Assembly (NCBI RefSeq): GCF_014534685.1
Contig: NZ_JACVVX010000002.1
Span: 434,001-498,000 of the forward strand
Source of the DNA: Oryzicola mucosus
GTDB lineage: Bacteria > Pseudomonadota > Alphaproteobacteria > Rhizobiales > Rhizobiaceae
Direction of reading: 5' to 3'
DNA: 64,000 nucleotides
Below are positions 10,093-18,009 of this stretch, piece after piece. How positions within the stretch are numbered: position 1 is the first letter of the stretch; each line of letters starts with the position of its first letter. Under the pieces are notes generated by a model. The model was not told the origin of the DNA, searched no databases, and worked only from the letters and a program-made list of their open reading frames with translations. A program made the position numbers and the translations under genes.

Positions 10093-10431
10093 ATGGTCGT
10101 TCGGATTTCCATGGCTGCCGCTGTGGCGGGGTGCTCGGTGTTTTTGGCGCTCGCCGGGCCGGCGTCGGCCAAGCCGGCGCGCTGTTTCACCACCGATGAC
10201 GGCCAGTATCCATGCACTTTCACGCTGGTCGACAAGGATGGAAGTTTCCAGATTTCCGCGCGGGGGAAGCCGACCTTCATCCTGAACATGGACGGTCCGG
10301 GCCGTGCCTATGGGCTGGTGAACTTCGGCGAGCGCAACATCTTCCTGCCCGGCACCTATACGCGCGATGCGGGCGACAAGGCATGCTGGGTCAATACCGA
10401 CGCGACCAACACCAGGATTTGCGCATGGTAG
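10093..10431 (+). CDS. Small secreted protein of unknown function
   Basis: About 112 residues with a signal peptide (VVRISMAAAVAGCSVFLALAG, cleavage likely after ASA before KPARCF). The mature part has two pairs of candidate disulfide cysteines (ARCFTT, YPCTF; KACW, TRICAW) and looks like a small beta-rich periplasmic or secreted domain. The ATG at 10093 is chosen because GGGG lies 8 bases upstream; in-frame starts at 10087 and 10036 exist. I do not recognise the family. Confidence 0.75.
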   Translation: MVVRISMAAAVAGCSVFLALAGPASAKPARCFTTDDGQYPCTFTLVDKDGSFQISARGKPTFILNMDGPGRAYGLVNFGERNIFLPGTYTRDAGDKACWVNTDATNTRICAW

Positions 10432-10556
10432 CGCCAAAGCGCTGCACAAAATCCTTTTCATTCGTTAAGCAATAAGGCGCAATTTGAACTATAGAATGCC
10501 GAGTCGGTTAACAATTCAAACGGCACAGCATTTGCGCGGCGAAAACGGACTGAAGC

Positions 10557-11678
10557 ATGCATCGCGTTATCATCAGCGGCATCGGCGTTGAAATCCCGGA
10601 AGCCTCCATCACCAACGAAGATCTGGTTGCGAGCTTCAATGCCTGGGTCGATCTGGAGAATGTCAGCCGGGCTGAAACCGGTCTGGCGCCGCTGCCCAAA
10701 TCCGATAGCGAGTTCATCGTCTATGCCTCTGGCGTGAAATCGCGTCACGTCCACACGCTCGACGGCATCCTCGACCCGCACAGAATGACGCCGCATATTC
10801 CGCCGCGCGCTGACGATGCGCTGTCGGTGGAGGCGGAATTCGGTCTGGCGTCGGCCCGTCGCGCGCTGGATCATGCCGGACTTTCGGGTGAAGACATCGA
10901 TCTGGTCATCTGTGCCGCCTCGCACCAGCAGCGACCCTATCCGGCGCTGTCCATCGAGATTCAGAAGGAACTCGGTGCAGGCGGCGCTGCCTTCGACATG
11001 AATTTGGGCTGTTCGTCGGCGGGGGCGGCGCTTCACGTCGCCAACAATCTGGTCAAGGCGGGCGCGCATCGCCGCATCTTGGTGGTGACCCCTGAGATCA
11101 TCACCGGGCATCTGAATTTCCGCGACCGACAGACGCATTTCATCTTCGGCGACGCCTCCGTGGCGATGGTGGTCGAGCGGTTGGCGGATGACGAGACCCG
11201 GCCGGGCCGTTTCGAAATCCTGTCGACCCAGAACTGGACTCAGTTCTCCAACAACATCCGCACCAATTTCGGGTTCCTGCTGCGGGCCGGGCAGGACAAT
11301 GTCTCCGTCGTCGAGATGGAAGGCAACATGATCACCCAGGTGGGCAACAAGGTGTTCAAGGAGGTGACGGTGGCGGCCAATCGCTTCATCGTCTCCTTCC
11401 TGCAGGAAAACGGCTACGATACCGCCCATATCAGGCGCTTCTGGCTGCACCAGGCCAATGCGCGGATGAACGCCATGATCCTCAAGCTCGCGCTGGGCCA
11501 CGAAGCAGATCACGACCGCGCGCCGATGGTTCTGGAGCGGCTCGGCAATACGGCGGCGGCGGGCGCGATCATCGCGCTGCAGGAAAACCACGAAGACCTC
11601 AAGCCGGGCGACCTAGGCCTGATCTGTGCCTTCGGCGCCGGCTATTCGATTGCTGGAACGCTGGTGCGGATGCTCTGA
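10557..11678 (+). CDS. Beta-ketoacyl-ACP synthase III-like (FabH family, PA3286-like)
   Basis: A 373-residue thiolase-fold condensing enzyme. The Cys-His-Asn triad is visible as Cys152 in GCSSAG, His298 in WLHQAN and Asn331 in LGNTAA. Length and the start MHRVIISGIG fit the long FabH-like group that includes Pseudomonas aeruginosa PA3286, which condenses octanoyl-CoA with malonyl-ACP and feeds beta-oxidation products into fatty-acid synthesis. No fab, plsX or acp genes flank it, so it is not the main FabH of the genome. It stands alone with a 125-base upstream gap. Confidence 0.85.
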   Translation: MHRVIISGIGVEIPEASITNEDLVASFNAWVDLENVSRAETGLAPLPKSDSEFIVYASGVKSRHVHTLDGILDPHRMTPHIPPRADDALSVEAEFGLASARRALDHAGLSGEDIDLVICAASHQQRPYPALSIEIQKELGAGGAAFDMNLGCSSAGAALHVANNLVKAGAHRRILVVTPEIITGHLNFRDRQTHFIFGDASVAMVVERLADDETRPGRFEILSTQNWTQFSNNIRTNFGFLLRAGQDNVSVVEMEGNMITQVGNKVFKEVTVAANRFIVSFLQENGYDTAHIRRFWLHQANARMNAMILKLALGHEADHDRAPMVLERLGNTAAAGAIIALQENHEDLKPGDLGLICAFGAGYSIAGTLVRML

Positions 11679-11774
11679 TCCATCAACGCTATTGCGTCGA
11701 CGCATCAGCCTTTTTGGCTGGATTTTCGCGTTGCGTGATGGTCATGGTTCCGTTTTCGCACGAAAGAACCGACA

Positions 11775-12386
11775 TTGGCCGACCTGTTTCCCCATTCCGA
11801 ACCTGAAATCATCCCTGGCCGCAAGCTGACAGCCTCCGTGACCGGCCTGTATTTAGCGGCGCGGCGCGATTTCGTCACCGAAGCCGTCGACAGCCTCGAT
11901 CTCGGTTTCGACGGCATCGCAGGCGATTTCCACACCGGTATCACACGCCGCTCGGGCGGGCGCGAGCCGTGGTATCCCCGCCGCACCGAGATTCGCAACG
12001 AGCGGCAACTGTCGATCGTCGCAGCGGACGAGCTTGCTATTGTTGCGGAGCGAATGGGCATCGCCGAGGTGAGGCCGGAATGGATCGGCGCGAACCTTCT
12101 GCTCGAAGGCATTCCGATGCTGTCAAAGCTGCCGGCCGGGACGCTGTTGTTCTTCAAGGGCGGTGTGGCGGTCAAGATCGATGCGCAGAACGGACCATGC
12201 CGGTTGGCGGGCAGGGCGGTTGCCGAGCGGGCGGGCATGCCAGATGTCGAGGCCGGAGCGCTGCTTTTTCCCAAAGCCGCGAAACGTTTGCGTGGACTTG
12301 TTGCCTGGGTGGAGAAGCCGGGCCGCATTTCCGTTGGTGAAGAGATATCGGTGCGCGTACCCGAGCAGTGGATCTACAGGCCTTAG
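11775..12386 (+). CDS. MOSC domain protein
   Basis: A 203-residue protein of the MOSC (molybdenum cofactor sulfurase C-terminal) family, related to YiiM/YuaD. Typical parts are the GDFHTGITRRSGGREPWYPR segment (about 53-73), the RNERQLSIV stretch and the late Cys in GPCRLAGRA. MOSC domains handle sulfur or Moco-linked N-hydroxylated substrates; the exact reaction is unknown here. The start codon is TTG at 11775. It converges with the DUF2293 gene, with only 5 bases between the stops. Confidence 0.82.
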   Translation: MADLFPHSEPEIIPGRKLTASVTGLYLAARRDFVTEAVDSLDLGFDGIAGDFHTGITRRSGGREPWYPRRTEIRNERQLSIVAADELAIVAERMGIAEVRPEWIGANLLLEGIPMLSKLPAGTLLFFKGGVAVKIDAQNGPCRLAGRAVAERAGMPDVEAGALLFPKAAKRLRGLVAWVEKPGRISVGEEISVRVPEQWIYRP

Positions 12387-12391
12387 AGCCT

Positions 12392-12706
12392 TTATTCGGC
12401 GTCGTCGTCCGGATCGAGCAAGCGGGTGGCGCGCCAGCGGGTGAGGGTGGCGTTGACCTGGTCGAGTACGAAGAAGCGCGCGGAATCGCGATCGTAGCCT
12501 TCGCCGAGCAGTTTGTCGTAGTCGGTGTGCACATGCCTGACATGGGCGACGGTGGCGAGCCACACGGCAATGCTCGGCGGCAATGTCTTCATATGGCGTG
12601 CGCCGGCATCGGCCCTGATCTTTTCGGTGTCGGCATAGGGCGCAAGCGGCACGAGCAGCGTCAGCGCCTTGGCGATGGACCGGCGGCGGCCCGTCGGTTC
12701 GCTCAT
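12392..12706 (-). CDS. DUF2293 family protein
   Basis: A 104-residue protein whose core (LPPSIAVWLATVAHVRHVHTDYDKLL, split at 44-70, then YDRDSARFFVLDQVN) fits DUF2293, a small alphaproteobacterial and fungal domain without known function. Its ATG overlaps the TrmO stop by 4 bases, so the pair is one operon and is translationally coupled. A link to tRNA modification is only suggested by this position. Confidence 0.8.
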   Translation of the reverse strand: MSEPTGRRRSIAKALTLLVPLAPYADTEKIRADAGARHMKTLPPSIAVWLATVAHVRHVHTDYDKLLGEGYDRDSARFFVLDQVNATLTRWRATRLLDPDDDAE

Positions 12707-13263
12707 CGGCTGCCCTCCCGGCCGTCCACAACGGCATCGGGAAACGCATCGATGGAGGGCATATAAGGCTTGAGGTCGACGATCGGGGTGCCGTCGAGCA
12801 CGTCGATGGCGTCGATTTCGAGGATGCCGGCCGCGATATCCAGGCTGAGAAGCCGGGCGACATGCAGGCCGATGGGGTTTGGCCGGGCGGGGGAGCGCAG
12901 TCCGAAAACACCTTTCACGTCAGCGGCATGGCGGGGCTTTTGCACAATCAGATTCCGCGGCGAGCGGTCGAGCCAGGTCAGAACAACGGCGTGGCTGGCG
13001 CGCTCCAACCCCGCAAGGCCGGGGCGATAGGCGCTGTCGATCTGCACACGCGCGGCTTTTCCGGTTTCGCGCGCGGCGCGCATGTTCTTAGGGCACTCCT
13101 CCCGCAGTTTCCAAGGCGAGACGACATGGCCGATGAAGACCACCGATGCGTCGGGCGCCATCTGTGCCGGATCGCGTTCGAGCCGTACTTCACCCTCGCG
13201 CGGGCCGAAGGCCGGTTCCGTGCTGTCAGGCGCCCGCGTCATTTTCTTGTCCATGCGAGACAT
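12703..13263 (-). CDS. trmO: tRNA (N6-threonylcarbamoyladenosine(37)-N6)-methyltransferase TrmO family
   Basis: A 186-residue TsaA/YaeB/VirR-fold protein. The family signatures FIGHVVSPW (43-51), the ARVQID segment and GVFGLRSPARPNPIGLHVARLL near 120-140 are present; the last is the SAM and tRNA-binding core. TrmO methylates t6A37 in tRNAs that read ACN codons. Starts at 13254 and 13242 are also in frame; the outermost is given. The gene is divergent from the ArsR-methyltransferase gene, so both promoters lie in the 67-base gap. Confidence 0.85.
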   Translation of the reverse strand: MSRMDKKMTRAPDSTEPAFGPREGEVRLERDPAQMAPDASVVFIGHVVSPWKLREECPKNMRAARETGKAARVQIDSAYRPGLAGLERASHAVVLTWLDRSPRNLIVQKPRHAADVKGVFGLRSPARPNPIGLHVARLLSLDIAAGILEIDAIDVLDGTPIVDLKPYMPSIDAFPDAVVDGREGSR

Positions 13264-13289
13264 TGCCTGTTGCGGTGCACGACAGCATC

Positions 13290-13309
13290 ATATAAACATA
13301 TCTTTATAT
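13290..13309. promoter_or_regulatory. 20-bp palindrome, likely SahR-type operator
   Basis: The sequence ATATAAACATATCTTTATAT is a 20-bp palindrome with one mismatched pair (positions 8 and 13); the symmetric form would be ATATAAAGATATCTTTATAT. It lies 21 bases upstream of the ATG of the ArsR-methyltransferase gene, in the divergent gap with trmO. Palindromes of this AT-rich form are bound by SahR-like ArsR regulators of methionine-cycle genes. Assignment to this regulator is inference from position and symmetry. Confidence 0.7.
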
Positions 13310-13330
13310 CTTTCAACGAAGAACGCCCCC

Positions 13331-14338
13331 ATGCATGTCACGCTCGACACGATGGTAGATATATTGAAGGCGGCGGCCGAATCCAGCCGCCTTCGGATTC
13401 TTGCGCTTTTGTCGCGCGGCGACCTGACCGTGTCGGACCTCACCGACATTATGGGCCAGTCGCAGCCGCGCGTGTCGCGCCACCTCAAGCTGTTGCTCGA
13501 AGCCGGACTGATCGACCGCTACCAGGAAGGCTCGTGGGCGTTCTTCCGGCTTGCCGATGCCGATGCGGCGCGCGAATTCTCCGAAGGGCTCGTGGCCTGC
13601 GTGCAGGATGGCGACCAGCAGATTACCCGCGATCTGGAGCGCCTGGCCGAGGTCAAGCGCCGCCGGCAGGACCGGGCAGGCGAATATTTCAGCCGCAATG
13701 CTGCGAGCTGGGATGAAATCCGTTCGCTGCATGCCTCTGACAAGGCGGTGGAAGCAGCGATGCTGAAGATCGTCGGACGCCGCCCGTTCCAGGCCATGCT
13801 CGACCTCGGCACCGGCACGGGCCGGCTGCTGGAGATTTTCGCGCCGCTCTATCGTCGTGGCGTCGGCATCGACCTGTCGCGCGAGATGCTCGCAGTCGCG
13901 CGCGCCAATCTCGACAAGGCCAGCATCACCAATGCCCAGGTGCGGCAGGGCGACATCTTCTCGCCGCCGGTGGAACGCGACGCCTACGACCTGGTGACGA
14001 TCCATCAGGTGCTGCATTATCTCGACGACCCCGCGCGCGCCATTGTCGAGGCGGGAAAGTTCCTGCGCCCCGCCGGGCGGCTGATCATCGTCGATTTCGC
14101 CCCGCATGGGCTGGATTTCCTGCGTGCCGAGCATGCGCATATGCGCCTTGGTTTCGCCGACCGGCAGATCGAGGAGTGGCTGACGGAAGCCGGTCTCGAC
14201 CTCGAAGAGGCACAGGAATTCGAGCCGCGCGCCTCGGCGCGCGCAGGTCTCACCGTCAAGCTCTGGGTCGGTCGCGACCGCCGCCTGCTTATCGCCGATC
14301 CTGCAACATCCATTCAACCGGCCAGGGAAACCGCCTGA
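13331..14338 (+). CDS. ArsR-family regulator fused to a SAM-dependent methyltransferase (SahR-like)
   Basis: A 335-residue two-domain protein. Residues about 5-90 form an ArsR winged helix (LRILALLSRGDLTVSDL, then QSQPRVSRHLKLL as recognition helix) without a clear metal-binding Cys pair. Residues 110-320 form a class I methyltransferase with motif I DLGTGTGRLL (158-167) and IDLSREML after strand 2. Its stop overlaps the metF ATG (TGATG). SahR-type regulators sense S-adenosylhomocysteine and repress methionine-cycle genes; coupling to metF and the upstream palindrome support this role. Whether the methyltransferase domain is catalytic or only binds ligand is unknown. Confidence 0.88.
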   Translation: MHVTLDTMVDILKAAAESSRLRILALLSRGDLTVSDLTDIMGQSQPRVSRHLKLLLEAGLIDRYQEGSWAFFRLADADAAREFSEGLVACVQDGDQQITRDLERLAEVKRRRQDRAGEYFSRNAASWDEIRSLHASDKAVEAAMLKIVGRRPFQAMLDLGTGTGRLLEIFAPLYRRGVGIDLSREMLAVARANLDKASITNAQVRQGDIFSPPVERDAYDLVTIHQVLHYLDDPARAIVEAGKFLRPAGRLIIVDFAPHGLDFLRAEHAHMRLGFADRQIEEWLTEAGLDLEEAQEFEPRASARAGLTVKLWVGRDRRLLIADPATSIQPARETA

Positions 14339-15258
14339 TGAACCAGTTCCGCTTCTCCCGCCGTCCCGATATCGGCGACAAGATCAACGTCTCGTTCGAG
14401 TTTTTTCCGCCGAAATCCGACGAGATGGAAGCGCGCCTGTGGGAGACCGTCACGCGGCTCGAGCCGCTGGCTCCCGACTTCGTGTCGGTGACCTATGGCG
14501 CCGGCGGTTCGACCCGCGAGCGCACTGCGCGCACCATCCGCCGCATCCTGAACGAAACCAACCTGACGGCCGCCGCCCATATGACCTGCGTCGACGCCAG
14601 TCGTGAGCAGGTCGACCAGGTCATTGCCGAGTTTGCCGGGATGGGCGTGAAGCGCTTCGTGGCGCTGCGCGGGGATCCCGCCTCCGGCGTCGGCGAGGCC
14701 TACCAGCCTTATCCCGACGGTTATGCAAACGCCGCTGAATTGGTGGGAGCGCTCAAGCGCGTCGCCGATTTCGATATTTCCGTATCCGCCTATCCCGAGA
14801 AGCACCCGGAAAGCCCGGACTTTGCCACCGACATCGACATGCTCAAGCGCAAGGTCGACCAGGGCGCGACGCGCGCGATCACCCAGTTCTTTTTCGACAA
14901 CGATCTTTACGAGCGCTATGTCGAGCGGGTTCGCCGCGCCGGCATCTATATTCCGATCGTGCCGGGCATCCTGCCGATCCACAATTTCGGCCAGGTGTCG
15001 AATTTCTCCGCTCGCTGCGGCACCCATGTGCCGGCCTGGCTGGCGGAGCGTTTCGAGGGGTTGGAGAAGGACCCGCAGACCCATGCGCTGGTCGCGGCCG
15101 CGGTCGCAGCGGAGCAGGTCATGGATCTGGTCGAGCGCGGCATCGTGGACTTCCATTTCTATACGATGAACCGCGCCGACCTTGCCTTCGCCATCTGCCA
15201 CATGATCGGTATCCGTCCGCGCGCCATAGCGCGTTCGGCCAGCGCCGCCGCCGCCTGA
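14338..15258 (+). CDS. metF: 5,10-methylenetetrahydrofolate reductase
   Basis: A 306-residue flavin TIM barrel. It reduces methylene-THF to 5-methyl-THF, the methyl donor for methionine synthesis. Visible family marks are VSFEFFPPKSDEM (catalytic Glu in FEFFPP), VTYGAGGSTRERT, the LRGDP segment, and AITQFFFDN. The ATG at 14338 overlaps the stop of the regulator gene by one base, so both are one operon, probably under the operator at 13290. A terminator follows 18 bases after the stop. Confidence 0.96.
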   Translation: MNQFRFSRRPDIGDKINVSFEFFPPKSDEMEARLWETVTRLEPLAPDFVSVTYGAGGSTRERTARTIRRILNETNLTAAAHMTCVDASREQVDQVIAEFAGMGVKRFVALRGDPASGVGEAYQPYPDGYANAAELVGALKRVADFDISVSAYPEKHPESPDFATDIDMLKRKVDQGATRAITQFFFDNDLYERYVERVRRAGIYIPIVPGILPIHNFGQVSNFSARCGTHVPAWLAERFEGLEKDPQTHALVAAAVAAEQVMDLVERGIVDFHFYTMNRADLAFAICHMIGIRPRAIARSASAAAA

Positions 15259-15276
15259 TTTCCAGCGCGGACAAAC

Positions 15277-15300
15277 GAAAGGCCGGTTTCCCGGCCTTTC
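15277..15300 (+). terminator. Hairpin terminator after metF
   Basis: A 10-bp perfect stem (GAAAGGCCGG with CCGGCCTTTC) with a TTTC loop, followed by GCAGCTTTTC. It separates metF from the small opposite-strand ORF. Confidence 0.85.
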
Positions 15301-15346
15301 GCAGCTTTTCTCTCGGAAGGTATTTTGCTTTTTCCGTAACTCCCGG

Positions 15347-15433
15347 TTACGGCATAACGCCCATGACCACTGCTGCAATTACCGCAAATGCAGCGCAGAT
15401 CATCAATGCATTGAGCGGCCTTGTCAGTCCCAT
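15347..15433 (-). CDS. 28-residue predicted single-pass membrane protein
   Basis: The minus strand has ATG at 15433 preceded by GGGAGG six bases upstream, a near-perfect ribosome site. The product starts MGLTRPLNAL and continues as one uninterrupted hydrophobic helix (MICAAFAVIAAVVMGVM) ending at a TAA. It lies alone between the metF terminator and a DMT transporter gene. Strong Shine-Dalgarno, correct length for one membrane span and a plausible charged N-terminus argue for a real gene. I do not recognise a family. Confidence 0.6.
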   Translation of the reverse strand: MGLTRPLNALMICAAFAVIAAVVMGVMP

Positions 15434-15606
15434 GCACAGCCTCCCTGTTGCAAGCTATGACGTGGAGTCTAGGAGCAATCGCTTCGGCGGCAAGCGAAAT
15501 CTATGCTGCAGCGCAGTCGGAAGCCGCAGGTTCTGAGTAGGCGAGGGCGGCAAGGTGCCGATTTATCTCGCTAAAATGTCGTTTCGTGACATGTATGAAA
15601 AATTTG

Positions 15607-16524
15607 TTATCGCCGTCGGAAAAGTCTGCCGTCGATGACGAGCAGGCCAATTCCGATGAAAGCCATGCCGGCGAGTTCGAACGCCTCAAGCCTTTCCTGC
15701 AGAAACAAGGTTCCCAAAAGCATGGCGCTGACCGGGACGATGAGGGTGACAAGCGATGCATTGGTGGCGCCCGCGGACGCGACGATGCTGAAATAGAGGA
15801 TGTAGGCGAAAGCGGTGGATAACAGCGCCAGCGCCAGGACGGCGAGCCAGACAGGCCCGGTGGCCGAGAAGAGCCCAGCCGGTCCATTGGTCAGAAGCAC
15901 GATCGGGATCATAATGACGGTCGAGCAGGTGAGCTGACCGGTCGCGATGACTTCGGATGGCACGCCCTTGAACTTGCGCGCGACGATGAGGGCGAAGGCG
16001 TAGGAGATCGACGCGCCAATCAGCGCGAATTTGGCCCAGACAGGGCCGCCGAGGCTGCTGACAAGGCCCGGGCCGATCATCAGGGCGGTTCCCGCTATGC
16101 CCAGTCCGACACCCGCGAGCTTGTTCCAGCTCAGCTTTTCATCGCTGGTCAGCGTGTTGGCAACGAGTATTGTCCAGAACGGCGTCGTCGCGTTGAGCAC
16201 GGAGGCGAGGCCCGCGCCGAGCTCCGTCTGACCGGCGAAGATCAGCGAGAACGGGAGGACGTTGTTCAAAGCGGCGAGCAGAAAGAACAGGCCGGTATAG
16301 GGGAAGGCCAGCCGGAACGATGGACCGAAGGCCAGGAGATAGACATGCAGCGCCAGCGCTGCGATGGCGACCCGGAACAGGACGAGGTTGAGCGGCGGAA
16401 TTTCCGCTACCGCAATACGGGCGAAGAAGAACGATCCGCCCCAGATAGCGCCGAGAATCAGAAGTTTCGTCCAGTCGGCGGCATTCATGCTGCCTTTCTG
16501 GGATATGACGGGCGTGGTTGTCAT
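15607..16524 (-). CDS. EamA/DMT-family transporter
   Basis: A 305-residue inner-membrane protein with about ten hydrophobic segments in two EamA repeats. The first opens WTKLLILGAIWGGSFFFARIA and ends near LNATTPFWTILVANTL; the second begins near WAKFALIGASISYAFA and has the matching end at ASLVTLIVPVSAMLLG. Such proteins export amino acids or other metabolites. The start at 16524 is chosen by the MTTTPV start and an upstream purine-rich AGAGAAGG; an ATG at 16488 (MNAADW) is also possible. It is divergent from the decarboxylase gene. Confidence 0.88.
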   Translation of the reverse strand: MTTTPVISQKGSMNAADWTKLLILGAIWGGSFFFARIAVAEIPPLNLVLFRVAIAALALHVYLLAFGPSFRLAFPYTGLFFLLAALNNVLPFSLIFAGQTELGAGLASVLNATTPFWTILVANTLTSDEKLSWNKLAGVGLGIAGTALMIGPGLVSSLGGPVWAKFALIGASISYAFALIVARKFKGVPSEVIATGQLTCSTVIMIPIVLLTNGPAGLFSATGPVWLAVLALALLSTAFAYILYFSIVASAGATNASLVTLIVPVSAMLLGTLFLQERLEAFELAGMAFIGIGLLVIDGRLFRRR

Positions 16525-16688
16525 GGAGCAGCCTTCTCTTGCGTCTATCAGCGGTAGCGCCGATGCGGTCGAGCGGCCACCCGAATCGCGCCGCTGCCGC
16601 ATCTGCTGCGCTGAACTGGCCCAAACCAGCGTAAACTTTGACCTTCGGCCAGCTTCGCCTAAGTTCCGTTCCAGTAGAAGGAGTGCGC

Positions 16689-17909
16689 ATGCAGCGATTC
16701 GAAAATGCCCGCGAGGCGGCCCTGGCCCTTCGCCCCGACGAGCCGGTCTACTGCTTTCGTCCGGAAGTGCTGAAAGCCGATGCCCGCAGTTTCATGGCAA
16801 TGTTTCCGGGCCGTACGGCCTATGCCGTCAAGACCAATGGCGAGGAGTTGGTGCTGAAGACGCTTGCCGAAGCGGGGGTCGACATGTTCGATGTGGCATC
16901 TCCCGGAGAATTCGCGGCGGTGCGCGCTGTCTCGGCGGATGCCGAGATGATCTACATGCATCCGGTCAAGGCGCAGTCGGATATCCGGCTCGCGCTGGAA
17001 AAATACGGCATTCGGGTCATCGCGGTGGACCACGAGGACGAGATCACCAAGCTGATGCGGGTGGTGCGCGCGCTCGACATCGATCCCGGTGGCCTCACCG
17101 TTTTCGTGCGCATTCAGACCAAGGGCCATGCTGCCTACGAGTTGTCCAAGAAATTTGGAGCAGGCCCGGCCTATGCGGTGGAGCTTGCCCAGCGGCTGAA
17201 CCGCCACGGCTACAAGGTGGGCCTGTGCTTTCATGTCGGCAGCCAGATTGAAGATCCCGACACCTATGAACGCGCGCTGGCTTCCGCCGACTGGATCCGC
17301 AACCGCGTCGGTTTCGAGATTGCCGGGCTGGATGTCGGCGGCGGCTTTCCGGCGGAATATGGCCACGACCCCAACAGCAAGAAGCCGCAGATGCCGTCCA
17401 TTGGCCAGATCATGTCGCGGCTGCGATCCGACATCGAGGAGTACCAGTTCGATACGATGCCCCTGGTGGCAGAGCCGGGCCGGGTGATCGTCGCCAAGGC
17501 ATTTTCGCTGATCGTGCGCGTGCTTCTGCGCAAGGGCAGACGGCTCTACATCAATGACGGCATCTGGGCGTCGCTGTCGGATTCATGGACGGGCAAGATC
17601 ACGCTGCCGGCACGCTTCATCCCCGATCCGGCGATCCGTACGCGCAACGGCAACGACAAGACCATCGTTCCCTTCAAGGTGTGCGGCGCGACCTGCGATT
17701 CCGTCGACATCCTGTCGCGGCCGTTCTGGCTTCCCGAAACCATCGACACCGGCGACTGGATCGAGATCGGCCATATCGGCGCCTATTCGCTGTCGTTGCG
17801 GACGCGCTTCAACGGCTTCTATCCGGACACCTTCGTGGAGGTGACGACACCCTTCGACGAGGGCGAGGCGCCGGAGGGGTTTGCGAGTTTGGAGACGATG
17901 GCGGATTGA
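16689..17909 (+). CDS. Ornithine/lysine/diaminopimelate decarboxylase-family PLP enzyme (fold III)
   Basis: A 406-residue alanine-racemase-fold decarboxylase. The PLP lysine is K48 in YAVKTN; other marks are HVGSQIED, the glycine-rich LDVGGGFP, LVAEPGR for the PLP phosphate, and the catalytic CGATCDSVD near 343. Similar rhizobial proteins decarboxylate ornithine or lysine to putrescine or cadaverine; the subtype is not settled by sequence reading alone. AAGGAG lies 6 bases ahead of the ATG. It converges with the transglycosylase gene across a repeat hairpin. Confidence 0.87.
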   Translation: MQRFENAREAALALRPDEPVYCFRPEVLKADARSFMAMFPGRTAYAVKTNGEELVLKTLAEAGVDMFDVASPGEFAAVRAVSADAEMIYMHPVKAQSDIRLALEKYGIRVIAVDHEDEITKLMRVVRALDIDPGGLTVFVRIQTKGHAAYELSKKFGAGPAYAVELAQRLNRHGYKVGLCFHVGSQIEDPDTYERALASADWIRNRVGFEIAGLDVGGGFPAEYGHDPNSKKPQMPSIGQIMSRLRSDIEEYQFDTMPLVAEPGRVIVAKAFSLIVRVLLRKGRRLYINDGIWASLSDSWTGKITLPARFIPDPAIRTRNGNDKTIVPFKVCGATCDSVDILSRPFWLPETIDTGDWIEIGHIGAYSLSLRTRFNGFYPDTFVEVTTPFDEGEAPEGFASLETMAD

Positions 17910-18009
17910 GTGAATAGCGAGTAGCCAATAGCGAATAGGTTTTTTGCTTGCGGTAGCCGGAGATTGAGAAAAAACTCGCTACTCGCTACTCGCTACTCGC
18001 TACTCTCAC
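17910..18009. repeat. Inverted repeat with 7-bp tandem array between convergent genes
   Basis: Four exact tandem copies of CTCGCTA occupy 17975-18002. The left side, GTGAATAGCGAGTAG at 17910-17924, is complementary to the right side (CTACTCGCTA and the final TCAC). A long hairpin can therefore form between the stops of the two convergent genes and probably acts as a bidirectional terminator. The right edge overlaps the stop codon of the transglycosylase by a few bases. Confidence 0.75.

Noticed and set aside
17975-18002. Tandem units considered as a CRISPR array
   Set aside because: Units are 7 bases long, directly adjacent, and have no spacers; no cas genes are present.
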